NCBI RefSeq assembly: GCF_036013525.1
Contig: NZ_CP107853.1
Location: forward strand, 1 to 64,000
Source: Nonomuraea sp. NBC_00507
GTDB taxonomy: Bacteria > Actinomycetota > Actinomycetes > Streptosporangiales > Streptosporangiaceae
Length of the DNA: 64,000 nucleotides
Reading direction: 5' to 3'
Shown here: in pieces, positions 44,603-53,309 of the stretch
Position numbering within the stretch: the stretch's first letter is position 1
Layout: each line of letters starts with the position of its first letter
Made by a program: the position numbers and the translations under genes
Notes under the pieces: model-generated
Seen by the model: the letters and a program-made list of their open reading frames with translations, nothing else
The model's database searches: none
What the model was told of the DNA's origin: nothing

Positions 44603-45580
44603 CTATCCGAGTCGCGACTCGCGCAGGCGCGCCCATTCGAGCGAGTGCCTGATGCCCTCCTCGACGGAGTAGCGGGCCTGCCAGCCGAGCAGGCTGCGGG
44701 CGCGGTCGCTGCGGGTGTAGGCGCCGGCCACGTCGCCGGGGCGGGCAGGGGCCTCGACGACCTCGATCGGGCGGTCGACGACGCGGTTGAACGCCTCGAC
44801 CAGCTCGCGGACGGTGGTGCCCGCGCCGGTGCCCAGGTTGATCACGCTTGCCGTCAGATCGTCGAATCGCCGCAGGGCCTCGACATGCGCGGCAGCCAGG
44901 TCCCAGACGTGGACGTAGTCGCGAATGCCGGTGCCGTCCCTGGTCGGGTAGCCGGTGCCGGTGATCTGGAAGGGCACCCGGTCCTCGTACGCCTCGATCA
45001 TCTTGCCGAGGGCGTGGCTGGGGCGCCGCAGTTGCAGGCCGGTGCGCATCGTCGGGTCGGCGCCGATGGGGTTGAAGTAACGCAAGGAGAGGATCTTGAT
45101 GGGGCGGGTGGCGGCGATGTCGGCGAACATGGCCTCGCACACCGCCTTGGTCTGCGCATATGGGCTCATGGGGTCGAGCGGGGAGTCCTCGTCTACCGTG
45201 TGGTCCTCGCCCGTGCGGTAGATCGAGGCGGAGGAGCTGAAGATCATCCGGGTGCAGCCATTGCGGAGCAGATGGTCGGCGAACTCCAGGCTCTTTGTCA
45301 CATTCGCGCGGTAGTAGCCGATGGGGTCGGCCACGGAGTCGGGCACGACGATGAGTGCCGCGCAATGGATGACAGCCTCGATATCGGGGTTTTCGGCAAA
45401 TATCTTGTCAATCAGCGGGCCGTCGCTGATATCCCCCTCGTAGAACGCCCGCCCGTCGGCGAACTCCCGCCGCCCGGTCACGAGACTGTCGAGAATCACG
45501 GGCGAGATTCCGGCATCCAGACACGCCGAGGCCACCGTGCTGCCGATATAACCCGCCCCACCACTAACCAAAACACGCAT
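44603..45580 (-). CDS. galE: UDP-glucose 4-epimerase
   Basis: 325 residues. Short-chain dehydrogenase fold: NAD loop VSGGAGYIGSTVA, catalytic serine in SSSASIY and YxxxK in SPYAQTKAVCE. RYFNPIGADP and GTGIRDYVHVWDLA are epimerase-type substrate motifs. Interconverts UDP-glucose and UDP-galactose for wall or exopolysaccharide synthesis. Its start lies 18 bp from a 16-bp tandem repeat array. Confidence 0.94.
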   Translation of the reverse strand: MRVLVSGGAGYIGSTVASACLDAGISPVILDSLVTGRREFADGRAFYEGDISDGPLIDKIFAENPDIEAVIHCAALIVVPDSVADPIGYYRANVTKSLEFADHLLRNGCTRMIFSSSASIYRTGEDHTVDEDSPLDPMSPYAQTKAVCEAMFADIAATRPIKILSLRYFNPIGADPTMRTGLQLRRPSHALGKMIEAYEDRVPFQITGTGYPTRDGTGIRDYVHVWDLAAAHVEALRRFDDLTASVINLGTGAGTTVRELVEAFNRVVDRPIEVVEAPARPGDVAGAYTRSDRARSLLGWQARYSVEEGIRHSLEWARLRESRLG

Positions 45581-45598
45581 CCCCGAACCTTATCTTCG

Positions 45599-45758
45599 CG
45601 CGCCGCCTTCTTCGCGCGCCGCCATCTTCACGCGCCGCCATCTTCACGCGCCGCCATCTCGGCGCGACGCCATCTTCACGCCGCGCCATCTCCACGCCGC
45701 GCCACCTCCACGCGACGCCATCTCCACGCGACGCCACCTCCACGCGACGCCGTACAGG
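45599..45758. repeat. 16-bp tandem repeat array, ten units
   Basis: Ten head-to-tail copies of a 16-bp unit resembling CGCGCCGCCATCTTCA, starting at 45599 and stepping 16 bp; the last is partial. Units vary mainly in the fifth base and the TTCA/TCCA end. There are no spacers. It lies directly upstream of galE. Confidence 0.9.
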
Positions 45759-46145
45759 GCTGGGCTTTCAAACCCCCATCTTGTACGGCTTCGCCGACTG
45801 GGCCGCCACCCACCGCACTTCGGCTGGCGGAGCGGCGAGCCTGTGGCGGAGAGCGGCAGCTTGCGTGACCAGCGGAGCCCGTGCGAGCGCGACCATGAGC
45901 AGGGCCCTCCAGGAACACGGCCTCTGAGCCCTTCAGTGGCTGAGCACCGTTACGGAGCGCATCCTGGGCCAAGTCCGTGGTCAGCGCTGGACCCAGGCCG
46001 TCGCCGTCGCCGGACCCAGGCCGTCGCCTGAATCAAGGCCAGGACGCCGCAAGGCCTTCGCCTGGGTCGGGTTCGGTAAAGGTTTGGAGGAAAGGGTGGG
46101 TGGGTGACCTGGTCTTGGGGGCGTTGGCGTGCGACATTTCCAGAT
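45759..46145. other. Intergenic region before the GCS2-type ligase
   Basis: About 390 bp without a credible gene. It holds inverted dispersed repeat copy C and two copies of GGACCCAGGCCGTCGCC near 45990-46030. No RBS is visible before the ligase start. Confidence 0.6.
45864..45910 (-). repeat. Dispersed ~50-bp repeat, copy C (inverted)
   Basis: Contains GAGCGCGACCATGAGCAGGG, the complement of the core of copies A (37921) and B (39879), preceded by the matching AGCGGAGCCCGTGC. Confidence 0.65.
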
Positions 46146-47609
46146 ATGGGCAGGGACGTGCCGGTGGTGGTCTTCAGCCGCGAACATCGGCGGAAATATC
46201 GTGAAAAGGTGCGACGATGTCTCGACGTCTTCGCCCAGATGCTGCGTGAAGCTCGCTTCGAGCTCGAACGCCCCCTCGCCGGCCTGGAGATCGAGCTCAA
46301 CATCGTGGACGCGGACGGCGAGGCCGCCATGCGCAACGCCGAGGTGCTCGCGGCCATCGAGCAGCCGGACTGGGCCACCGAGCTGGGCCAGTTCAACATC
46401 GAGATCAACATCGAACCCCAGGAGCTGAGCGGCGAGGGCGCGCTCCACCTGGAGAACGACGTGCGGGCCCGGCTCAACCATGCGGAGTCACGCGCCCGCT
46501 CCGAGGGCGGGCACCTGGTCCTGATCGGCATCCTGCCCACGCTGCGCGAGCAGGACATCGGCGAGGGCACGCTCTCGGCGAACCCCCGCTACCGCCTGCT
46601 CAACGAGCAGATCTTCGCCGCCCGCGGCGAGGACCTGCATCTGTGCATCGAAGGCGTCGAACGCCTCGACACGCACGCCGACAGCGTGGCGCCCGAGGCC
46701 GCCTGCACGAGCGTGCAGCTCCACCTGCAGGTGAGCCCCGAGGCGTTCGCCGCGCACTGGAACGCCGCCCAGGCCATCGCGGGGGCGCAGGTCGCGGTCG
46801 CGGCCAACTCCCCTTACCTGTTCGGCAAGGAGCTGCACCGCGAGACCAGGATCACGCTGTTCGAGCAGGCCACGGACACGCGGCCGGCCGAGCTCAAGGC
46901 GCAGGGCGTGCGGCCGCGCGTGTGGTTCGGCGAGCGGTGGATCACGAGCGTCTTCGACCTGTTCGAGGAGAACGTCAGCTACTACCCGGCCCTGCTGCCG
47001 CTCTGCGAGGACGAGGACCCGCGTACCGAGCTCGAACAGGGACGCACACCCCAGCTCCACGAGCTGACCCTGCACAACGGCACCATCTACCGCTGGAACC
47101 GGCCCGTGTACGCGGTGGTGAACGACATGCCGCACCTGCGCGTGGAGAACCGCGTGCTGCCCGCCGGGCCCACCGTGGCCGACGTCGCGGCCAATGCCGC
47201 CTTCTACTACGGTCTGATGCGCGTCTTGCCGTACGCCGAGCGGCCGATCTGGAGTCAGATGTCGTTCCAGGCGGCGGAGGACAATCTCAGCGCCGCGGCG
47301 CGGCACGGGCTGGACGCGCGGCTGTACTGGCCGGGGATGGGCGAGGTGCCCGCGGCCGAGCTGATCCTGCGCCGGCTGCTGCCCATGGCGCACGAGGGGC
47401 TGGCCAAATGGGGTGTCTCCCAGCCCGTCGCCGACCGGCTGCTCGCCATCATCGAGGGCCGCTGCCTGGCGGGGCGTACAGGGGCGACCTGGCAGGTGGA
47501 GCGGGTCAACGCACAGGGAGGCGACCGGCACGAGGCGCTGCGTGCCATGACCCTCGAGTACATCGAGCGCATGCACACGAATGAGCCGGTGCACCTGTGG
47601 GAGGTCTGA
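46146..47609 (+). CDS. Glutamate-cysteine ligase family 2 (GCS2) protein
   Basis: 487 residues from ATG 46146; no good RBS is visible and the start is approximate (ATG/GTG options from 46104). The catalytic ATP-grasp-like fold of plant/actinobacterial GCS2 shows in GLEIELNIVDADGEAAM, GQFNIEINIEPQEL, TSVQLHLQVSP and VAVAANSPYLFGKEL. Since actinomycetes make mycothiol rather than glutathione, the true role may be another gamma-glutamyl ligation. The following metallopeptidase starts 6 bp later. Confidence 0.85.
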   Translation: MGRDVPVVVFSREHRRKYREKVRRCLDVFAQMLREARFELERPLAGLEIELNIVDADGEAAMRNAEVLAAIEQPDWATELGQFNIEINIEPQELSGEGALHLENDVRARLNHAESRARSEGGHLVLIGILPTLREQDIGEGTLSANPRYRLLNEQIFAARGEDLHLCIEGVERLDTHADSVAPEAACTSVQLHLQVSPEAFAAHWNAAQAIAGAQVAVAANSPYLFGKELHRETRITLFEQATDTRPAELKAQGVRPRVWFGERWITSVFDLFEENVSYYPALLPLCEDEDPRTELEQGRTPQLHELTLHNGTIYRWNRPVYAVVNDMPHLRVENRVLPAGPTVADVAANAAFYYGLMRVLPYAERPIWSQMSFQAAEDNLSAAARHGLDARLYWPGMGEVPAAELILRRLLPMAHEGLAKWGVSQPVADRLLAIIEGRCLAGRTGATWQVERVNAQGGDRHEALRAMTLEYIERMHTNEPVHLWEV

Positions 47610-47614
47610 AGCCC

Positions 47615-48253
47615 GTGACCCTCCGTCCGCTGATCGTGGTCCTCGTCCTGCTGCTGGCCTCCTGCGGCATCGCCCGCCCACCGCCGATGAATCCGCAGGG
47701 CGAAGACCGGTTCGAAGACGATGTCCGCACGGCGCGGACGTTGACGGAGGAGTTCTGGAAGCAGCAGTTCGCCCAGCTTGGGGAGACATTTCGACCTATC
47801 GCCGACTTCGTCCCGTACTCCGGCGACTCGGGGCCGAGCTGCGGCGGTCAGCCCTCCGTGCCGAACAACGCCTTCTACTGCCCCGTGGGCCACTTCATCG
47901 CCTATGACGAGGCCTGGATGGAGGGCCTCTGGAACGAGATGGGGGACGGGTCGGTCTATGTGATCATTCCGCATGAGTTCGGCCATTCCATCCAGGCCCA
48001 GCTACGGTCTGACTTCCAGCTGAACGTGCAGATGGAGCTGCAGGCCGACTGCTACGCGGGCGGCACCCTGTCGGCACTGGTGAACTCCGGCGCGCTGACG
48101 GCGCAGCCGGGCGACGAAGAGGAACTGCTGACCAGCCTGGCGGCCGCCGGCGACCCCACCGATGACTGGCTGAACCCGGCCGCCCACGGCACGGCCGAGC
48201 AGCGGCAGGCGTCGTTCGCGAACGGCTACCGAGGCGGAGTGGGCGCCTGCTGA
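47615..48253 (+). CDS. Neutral zinc metallopeptidase lipoprotein (YpfJ-like)
   Basis: 212 residues from GTG 47615, nine bases after GGGAGG. The signal peptide ends in lipobox LLASC, so the protein is membrane-anchored outside. Metal site: VIIPHEFGHSIQAQL, an HExxH motif, with glutamate in MELQADCYAGG as third ligand candidate. Two cysteine pairs are likely disulfides. Substrate unknown. Probably co-transcribed with the GCS2-family gene. Confidence 0.85.
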   Translation: MTLRPLIVVLVLLLASCGIARPPPMNPQGEDRFEDDVRTARTLTEEFWKQQFAQLGETFRPIADFVPYSGDSGPSCGGQPSVPNNAFYCPVGHFIAYDEAWMEGLWNEMGDGSVYVIIPHEFGHSIQAQLRSDFQLNVQMELQADCYAGGTLSALVNSGALTAQPGDEEELLTSLAAAGDPTDDWLNPAAHGTAEQRQASFANGYRGGVGAC

Positions 48254-48337
48254 AGTCATGAGGTCTCCCGGGGGTGTACGCCCCGATCAACCCAGAGGAT
48301 GATGTGGTCGATCATGACCAGGCCGTACCGTTGACCC

Positions 48338-48598
48338 ATGCCACTGGAGGAGATCGGCTGGCTGCGCCGGGGGGCGTGTAGATCCAGCGACCCTGACCTC
48401 TTCTTCCCCCTCGCCCCCTCGCCTCTGCAGGAAGCGCGCGCCAAGGCGGTCTGCGCGGGCTGCCAGGTGATGGAGGAGTGCCGCTCCTACGCATTACGAG
48501 CGGGCGAGTCGGAGGGCATCTGGGGTGGCCTCACCCCGGAGGAACGCCGCCGCACCCGCTTCCCCGCGGGCTGGCGCAACTCGGCGGCCGCCTCCTGA
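48338..48598 (+). CDS. WhiB family iron-sulfur regulator
   Basis: 86 residues. Four cysteines in the WhiB pattern: one near residue 14 (RRGACRSSDPDLFFP), then CAGCQVMEEC at 39-48, binding a [4Fe-4S] cluster. The G(I/V)WGG turn (EGIWGGLTPEERRR) and a basic C-terminus complete the family. These proteins respond to redox or NO and act with sigma factors. It is monocistronic. Confidence 0.94.
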   Translation: MPLEEIGWLRRGACRSSDPDLFFPLAPSPLQEARAKAVCAGCQVMEECRSYALRAGESEGIWGGLTPEERRRTRFPAGWRNSAAAS

Positions 48599-48674
48599 CC
48601 GGGGTCCTTCCGGAGACGGGGGCGATTGGCCCGAGGCGGGGCGAGACGGGCGCGTCGCGACGTAGCCTGCAAGG

Positions 48675-49358
48675 GTGCTCCTCCGCTCGATCGCCCTCCT
48701 CGTCGCCGCCAACCTCATGAACAACAAGGTCGCCCCCCGCCTGGGCCCACTGACCTCGACCGCCGCCACGGCCGCGCTGGTGGCGATGGCCCGTAGGAGC
48801 GGCCTGTCGTGGGAGGAGCTCGGTTTCGAGCGCGGCCGCCGCGGCGCGATCGCGGGCGGCGCCTTGGCCGCGGCGGTGGCCACCGCGTACACGGTGGGGA
48901 TCTCGCACCCGCGCACCAGGCCGCTCTTCCACGACGAGCGTGCTCTGTCGCTCTCCCGCGCCCGCGTCCTGGAGGAAGCCCTCCTCCAGGTCCCGTTGGG
49001 CACGGTCCTCCTAGAGGAGGTGGGCTTCCGCGGAGCCCTGTACGCCATGCTGCGCCAACGGCACGGCACGGTCGCCGCCACGGCGGTCTCCTCGAGCTTG
49101 TTCGGGCTCTGGCACATCCTCCCGGCCATCGACATGGCCCGTGCCAACCCCGCCCTGGGCGCCCTGACGGCAGGTGAGTCCCCCAATCATCTGGACACTG
49201 CCCGTGTGGTGGCGGGAAGCGTGGTGTCCACGGCGGCGGCCGGAGTGCTTTTTTGCGAGCTGCGCCGTCACAAGGGTCTTCTGACACCGGTCATGCTGCA
49301 CCTGGCGACCAACTCTTTGGGCTATCTCTTCGCCCGGATTGCCGCGAAGAAGAAGTAA
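48675..49358 (+). CDS. CPBP family intramembrane metalloprotease
   Basis: 227 residues from GTG 48675. Six or so hydrophobic helices. The Abi/CAAX-protease motifs are present: EEVGFRGALYAM (EExxxR), HIL in LFGLWHILPAI and the C-terminal HLATNSLGYLFAR. Members may process prenylated or signalling proteins or confer bacteriocin immunity. Confidence 0.9.
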   Translation: MLLRSIALLVAANLMNNKVAPRLGPLTSTAATAALVAMARRSGLSWEELGFERGRRGAIAGGALAAAVATAYTVGISHPRTRPLFHDERALSLSRARVLEEALLQVPLGTVLLEEVGFRGALYAMLRQRHGTVAATAVSSSLFGLWHILPAIDMARANPALGALTAGESPNHLDTARVVAGSVVSTAAAGVLFCELRRHKGLLTPVMLHLATNSLGYLFARIAAKKK

Positions 49359-49510
49359 GTCCGCGTGCTGTGGTCATTCTTTGAATGAGAGTTCTTCACC
49401 TATGGATGAAGATCCTCCCCCGTTCCATGGAGCGTTCCATACACGCCTGACCTCGATGCTTTACGGTCACCCGGGACGCTCTCCCCGAGGCCGGTGCCGC
49501 TTCGGGGAGT

Positions 49511-49543
49511 GCGTATATCAAGATCACAAGTTCTGATATACGC
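49511..49543 (+). promoter_or_regulatory. 10-bp inverted repeat, probable VapB operator
   Basis: GCGTATATCA (49511-49520) and exact complement TGATATACGC (49534-49543) with a 13-bp spacer, centres 23 bp apart (two turns). The right arm ends 23 bp before vapB. Confidence 0.75.
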
Positions 49544-49566
49544 TGGAGGTACGGAGGTGGTGTTGC

Positions 49567-49767
49567 ATGCGTACGGTAATCGACATCGACAAGGAGCTTC
49601 TGGAAGTCGCCCAGCACGAATTGGGGACTTCGACCATGAAGGAGACGGTCAACGCGGCCCTGAAGGAAATTGCCGGAAGGGCAAAGGGTCGCGAGGCCTT
49701 CGAGTACTGGCGTACCCGGGACAATACCGATCTTCTGGACCCGGAGATCATGAAGCATGCGTGGTAG
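49567..49767 (+). CDS. vapB: Type II antitoxin, VapB family
   Basis: 66 residues from ATG 49567 with GGAGGT upstream. The N-terminus MRTVIDIDKELLEVAQHELG is the strand-helix start of a ribbon-helix-helix DNA-binding fold; the C-terminus (RDNTDLLDPEIMKHAW) should wrap the toxin. The stop overlaps the vapC start region by 7 bp. Confidence 0.9.
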   Translation: MRTVIDIDKELLEVAQHELGTSTMKETVNAALKEIAGRAKGREAFEYWRTRDNTDLLDPEIMKHAW

Positions 49768-50192
49768 CCACGGGCGTGGTCTACCTCATCGACAAGAGCG
49801 CGCTGGCGCGCATGCCGCACCCTGCGGTGCACCAGGCGCTCAAGCCGCTGATGCTCGACAAGATGCTCGCGATCTGCGAGGTCACGCAGCTGGAGGTGCT
49901 CTACAGCGCACGTGACCCAGAGGGCTATGAGCGGGACGCCTATCACCTGCGTGAGGACTTCCGCCTCCTCTCGATCCACGAGAAGGGGGTGGCGGCCCGC
50001 GCGCTGGACGTCCAGGCGTTGCTCGCGCGCAAATCGCACCACCGGGCGGTCGGGTCGAACGATCTGCTGATCGCCGCCTGTGCCGAGGTGCACGGAGCGA
50101 CGGTCCTGCACTACGACCGCGACTTCGACATCATCGCCGAGGTCACCGGGCAACCCGCCCTATGGGTGGTGCCGCCCGGTTCCGTCCCGTAA
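49761..50192 (+). CDS. vapC: PIN-domain ribonuclease toxin, VapC family
   Basis: 143 residues from GTG 49761, overlapping vapB. Acidic site residues are visible: Asp in YLIDKSAL, Glu in CEVTQLEVLYSA, Asp in GSNDLLIAACAE and Asp in LHYDRDFDII, as in active PIN nucleases. VapC toxins cut tRNA or rRNA. Paired with vapB and the inverted repeat. Confidence 0.92.
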   Translation: MVATGVVYLIDKSALARMPHPAVHQALKPLMLDKMLAICEVTQLEVLYSARDPEGYERDAYHLREDFRLLSIHEKGVAARALDVQALLARKSHHRAVGSNDLLIAACAEVHGATVLHYDRDFDIIAEVTGQPALWVVPPGSVP

Positions 50193-50197
50193 AAATC

Positions 50198-50917
50198 TCA
50201 AGCGGTGGGGACCACCTGGAAGGCCTCCGCGTAGCGGCCCTCGCCGAAGCCGGCCTCTTCGGCCCAGGCGGCGAAGCGGCCCCTGACGAATTCGGCGAAC
50301 CCTTCCACGTGCGACACCTGGCTCACATGCGACTGCAAGGCCGCGAGCTTGCGGTCGATGGCGTCGGTGATGTCCACCCAGTGGTTCGGGGTCGGACCGC
50401 CGTTCAGCCAGACCTCCCGCACCGTCCACGCCTTCAGGCCTTCGTCCTTCAGCAGCTCGGGGAAGGCGTAGGGGTTGCGGGCGTCCGGGTAGACGGCGTC
50501 CAGGGTGGCGCCGCCCACCGCGCGGTGGTCGGGGTGGCTGGGGGCGATGAATCGATAGTTGCGATCCGGGTGGTGGGTGATGACGAGGTCGGGTCGGACC
50601 TGGCGGATCACACGGGCGATGTCGCGCCGGAGCTCCAGCGAAGGCACCACCTGCCCGTCGGAGTAGCCGAAGAAGCGCACGTCCGTCACGCCGACGGCCT
50701 TGGCCGCGGCACGCTGCTCGCTCCTGCGGAGTTCGGCCATGCCGGAATTGTCCAGAGTACGTTCGTTGCCGCCCGCGTCACCATCCGTAATCAGCAGGTA
50801 AGTGACCTCCACTCCCCGGTCCACGAACAGCGCCACGCTCCCAGCGGCACCGAAATCGGCGTCGTCGGGATGCGCGGTCACGACGAGCACCCTGTTGATC
50901 TCGGCTTCCGGCAGCAT
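50198..50917 (-). CDS. PIG-L/LmbE family deacetylase
   Basis: 239 residues from ATG 50917, with AAGGAGGGGGA upstream. The zinc site signature AHPDDADFGAAG and PSHPDHRAVG (second metal histidine region) are present. Relatives deacetylate N-acetylglucosamine conjugates such as mycothiol precursors (MshB, Mca), lincomycin intermediates or lipids. It could be an MshB/Mca-like enzyme, but the residues seen do not settle which. Divergent from pcrA. Confidence 0.88.
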   Translation of the reverse strand: MLPEAEINRVLVVTAHPDDADFGAAGSVALFVDRGVEVTYLLITDGDAGGNERTLDNSGMAELRRSEQRAAAKAVGVTDVRFFGYSDGQVVPSLELRRDIARVIRQVRPDLVITHHPDRNYRFIAPSHPDHRAVGGATLDAVYPDARNPYAFPELLKDEGLKAWTVREVWLNGGPTPNHWVDITDAIDRKLAALQSHVSQVSHVEGFAEFVRGRFAAWAEEAGFGEGRYAEAFQVVPTA

Positions 50918-51013
50918 CGCTCCCCCTCCTTGACCTTCCGTTGAAAGACAACCGGAGCCCTGCCTATGGCATTCCGTGCGCCGTTTGTCGGTGGGGAGTC
51001 TTAACCTAGACGC

Positions 51014-53275
51014 GTGCCCACCCAAGTCTCTGTTGACCACCCCTTGCTCGACGGCCTCAACCCGCAGCAGCGCGAGGCCGTGATCCATCACGGCGGTCCA
51101 CTGCTCATCGTGGCGGGGGCGGGGTCCGGAAAGACGCGGGTGCTCACCCATCGCATCGCTTACCTGCTGGCCGAGCGCAAGGTGCACCCGGGCGAGATCT
51201 TGGCGATCACGTTCACCAACAAGGCCGCCCGCGAGATGAAGGAGCGCATCGACAAGCTGGTCGGGCCGCGGTCCAAGGCCATGTGGGTGATGACGTTCCA
51301 CAGCGCCTGCATGCGCATCCTGCGGCGGGAGGCCAAGCGGCTCGGGTTCCCCTCCAGCTTCTCGATCTACGACCAGGCGGACTCGCAGCGGCTCATGGCG
51401 ATGGTCTGCAGGGAGATGGAGCTCGATCCGAAGCGCTACCCGCCGCGCTCGTTCTCGGCGCAGGTCAGCAACTTCAAGAACGAGCTGATCGACTACGAGA
51501 CCGCGATGGACAAGGCGGGCTCGCATCTGGAGAAGACGCTCGCGCAGGCATACAAGGCCTATCAGCTCAAGCTGACCGAGGCCGGGGCGATGGACTTCGA
51601 CGACATCATCATGAACACGGTGACGTTGTTCCAGCTCTTCCCCGAGGTGGCCGAGCACTACCGGATGCGGTTCAGGCACGTGCTGGTGGATGAATACCAG
51701 GACACCAACCACGCCCAATACATCCTGATCAGGGAGCTGGTCGGGCATCCTGAGCTGCGGACGGCGGACGGCGACGTCGTGCGGTCGGGGGCCGACCAGT
51801 CCGAGTTGTGCGTGGTGGGCGACGCCGACCAGTCCATTTACGCCTTCCGGGGCGCGAGCATCCGCAACATCCTGGAGTTCGAGCGCGACTACCCCGACGC
51901 GCGGACCATCCTGCTGGAGCAGAACTACCGCTCCACCCAGAACATTCTGGCCGCAGCCAACGCCGTGATCGCGCGCAACGAGTCGCGCAAGCCCAAAAAC
52001 CTCTGGTCCGATCAGGGCGACGGGCCCAAGATCGTTGGATACGTCGCCGACAACGAGCACGACGAGGCCATGTTCGTGGCCCAGGAGGTCGACCGGCTCA
52101 GCGACGAGGAAGGCGTGAAGCCGAGCGAGGTCGCCGTCTTCTACCGGACCAATGCCGCGTCCCGGGTGTTCGAGGAGATCTTCATCCGCACCGGCCTGCC
52201 CTACAAGGTGGTCGGGGGCGTGCGCTTCTACGAGCGCAAGGAGGTCAAGGACCTGCTGGCCTACCTGCGGGTGCTGGCCAACCCGGCCGACGTGGTGTCG
52301 ATGCGGCGCATCCTCAACGTGCCCAAGCGCGGCATCGGCGAGCGGGCCGAGGCGACGGTCGAGGCGCTGTCGTCGCGTGAGGGCATCACGTTCTGGGACG
52401 CGCTGCGCAGGGCCGAGGAGGCCTATGGCATGGCGACGCGGTCACTCAACGCCGTGCGCGAGTTCGTCGCCATGATCGAGGAGCTGATCGCCAAGGCGGA
52501 GGGCATGCCGCCGTCGGCCCTGGCGGAGGAGGTGCTGGTGGCCACCGGCTACCGCGCCGAGCTGGAGGCCTCCGAGGACCCTCAGGACGAGTCGCGGCTG
52601 GAAAACCTCAACGAGCTCATCTCTGTGGCCTCGGAGTTCGAGGAGGCCAATCCGGAGGGGACGCTGGTGGAGTTCCTGGAGCAGGTGTCGCTGGTGGCCG
52701 ACGCCGACCAGATCCCCGACGCGGACGGCGGTCAGGGGGTCGTCACGCTGATGACCCTGCACACGGCCAAGGGCCTGGAGTTCCCCGTGGTGTTCCTGAC
52801 GGCCATGGAGGACGGTGTCTTCCCGCACATCCGATCGCTGGGCGAGCCGAAGGAGCTGGAGGAGGAGCGGCGGCTGGCCTATGTGGGGATCACGCGGGCG
52901 CAGAAGCGGCTCTACATCACACGGGCGGCCGTGCGCAGCTCGTGGGGGGCGCCGTCGTTCAATCCCGCCTCGCGCTTCGTCAACGAGGTGCCGGGTAAGC
53001 TCATCGATTGGCGTACTGATCCGGAGAAGTCGGCCTGGAGCGCGGCCACCCGGCGGGAGCCCGCCGCCCGGCCCGCGCCGGCGAAGAGCGGGGGCGCGGG
53101 CGGGCGCAAGGTGCCGTCGCTCACGCCCGGGGATCGGGTCTCGCACGACGCGTTCGGGCTGGGCACGGTGGTGGCCGTGGACGGGGTCGCGGAGAAGACC
53201 AAGGTCAAGATCGACTTCGGTAGTGGCGGGGAGAAGACGCTGCTGCTGGCATACGCACCGCTCGAGAAGTTGTGA
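51014..53275 (+). CDS. pcrA: ATP-dependent DNA helicase PcrA/UvrD
   Basis: 753 residues from GTG 51014. SF1 helicase motifs run in order: Q-motif GLNPQQREAV, Walker A GAGSGKTRVLTHRIAYLL, ITFTNKAAREMKERI, DEYQDTNHAQY (Walker B), VVGDADQSIYAFRGA, LEQNYRSTQNIL and MTLHTAKGLEFPVVFLTAME (motif V). The C-terminal GDRVSHDAFGLGTVVAVDG is the Tudor-like RNA-polymerase-binding end of actinobacterial PcrA. Repair and replication restart. Confidence 0.97.
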   Translation: MPTQVSVDHPLLDGLNPQQREAVIHHGGPLLIVAGAGSGKTRVLTHRIAYLLAERKVHPGEILAITFTNKAAREMKERIDKLVGPRSKAMWVMTFHSACMRILRREAKRLGFPSSFSIYDQADSQRLMAMVCREMELDPKRYPPRSFSAQVSNFKNELIDYETAMDKAGSHLEKTLAQAYKAYQLKLTEAGAMDFDDIIMNTVTLFQLFPEVAEHYRMRFRHVLVDEYQDTNHAQYILIRELVGHPELRTADGDVVRSGADQSELCVVGDADQSIYAFRGASIRNILEFERDYPDARTILLEQNYRSTQNILAAANAVIARNESRKPKNLWSDQGDGPKIVGYVADNEHDEAMFVAQEVDRLSDEEGVKPSEVAVFYRTNAASRVFEEIFIRTGLPYKVVGGVRFYERKEVKDLLAYLRVLANPADVVSMRRILNVPKRGIGERAEATVEALSSREGITFWDALRRAEEAYGMATRSLNAVREFVAMIEELIAKAEGMPPSALAEEVLVATGYRAELEASEDPQDESRLENLNELISVASEFEEANPEGTLVEFLEQVSLVADADQIPDADGGQGVVTLMTLHTAKGLEFPVVFLTAMEDGVFPHIRSLGEPKELEEERRLAYVGITRAQKRLYITRAAVRSSWGAPSFNPASRFVNEVPGKLIDWRTDPEKSAWSAATRREPAARPAPAKSGGAGGRKVPSLTPGDRVSHDAFGLGTVVAVDGVAEKTKVKIDFGSGGEKTLLLAYAPLEKL

Positions 53276-53309
53276 TCCCCGAGCTCCGGGCCCGCCTGGT
53301 CCCTCACCT

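Noticed and set aside
45599..45758. Possible CRISPR array
   Set aside because: Units are only 16 bp, directly abutting and without spacers; no cas genes are near.
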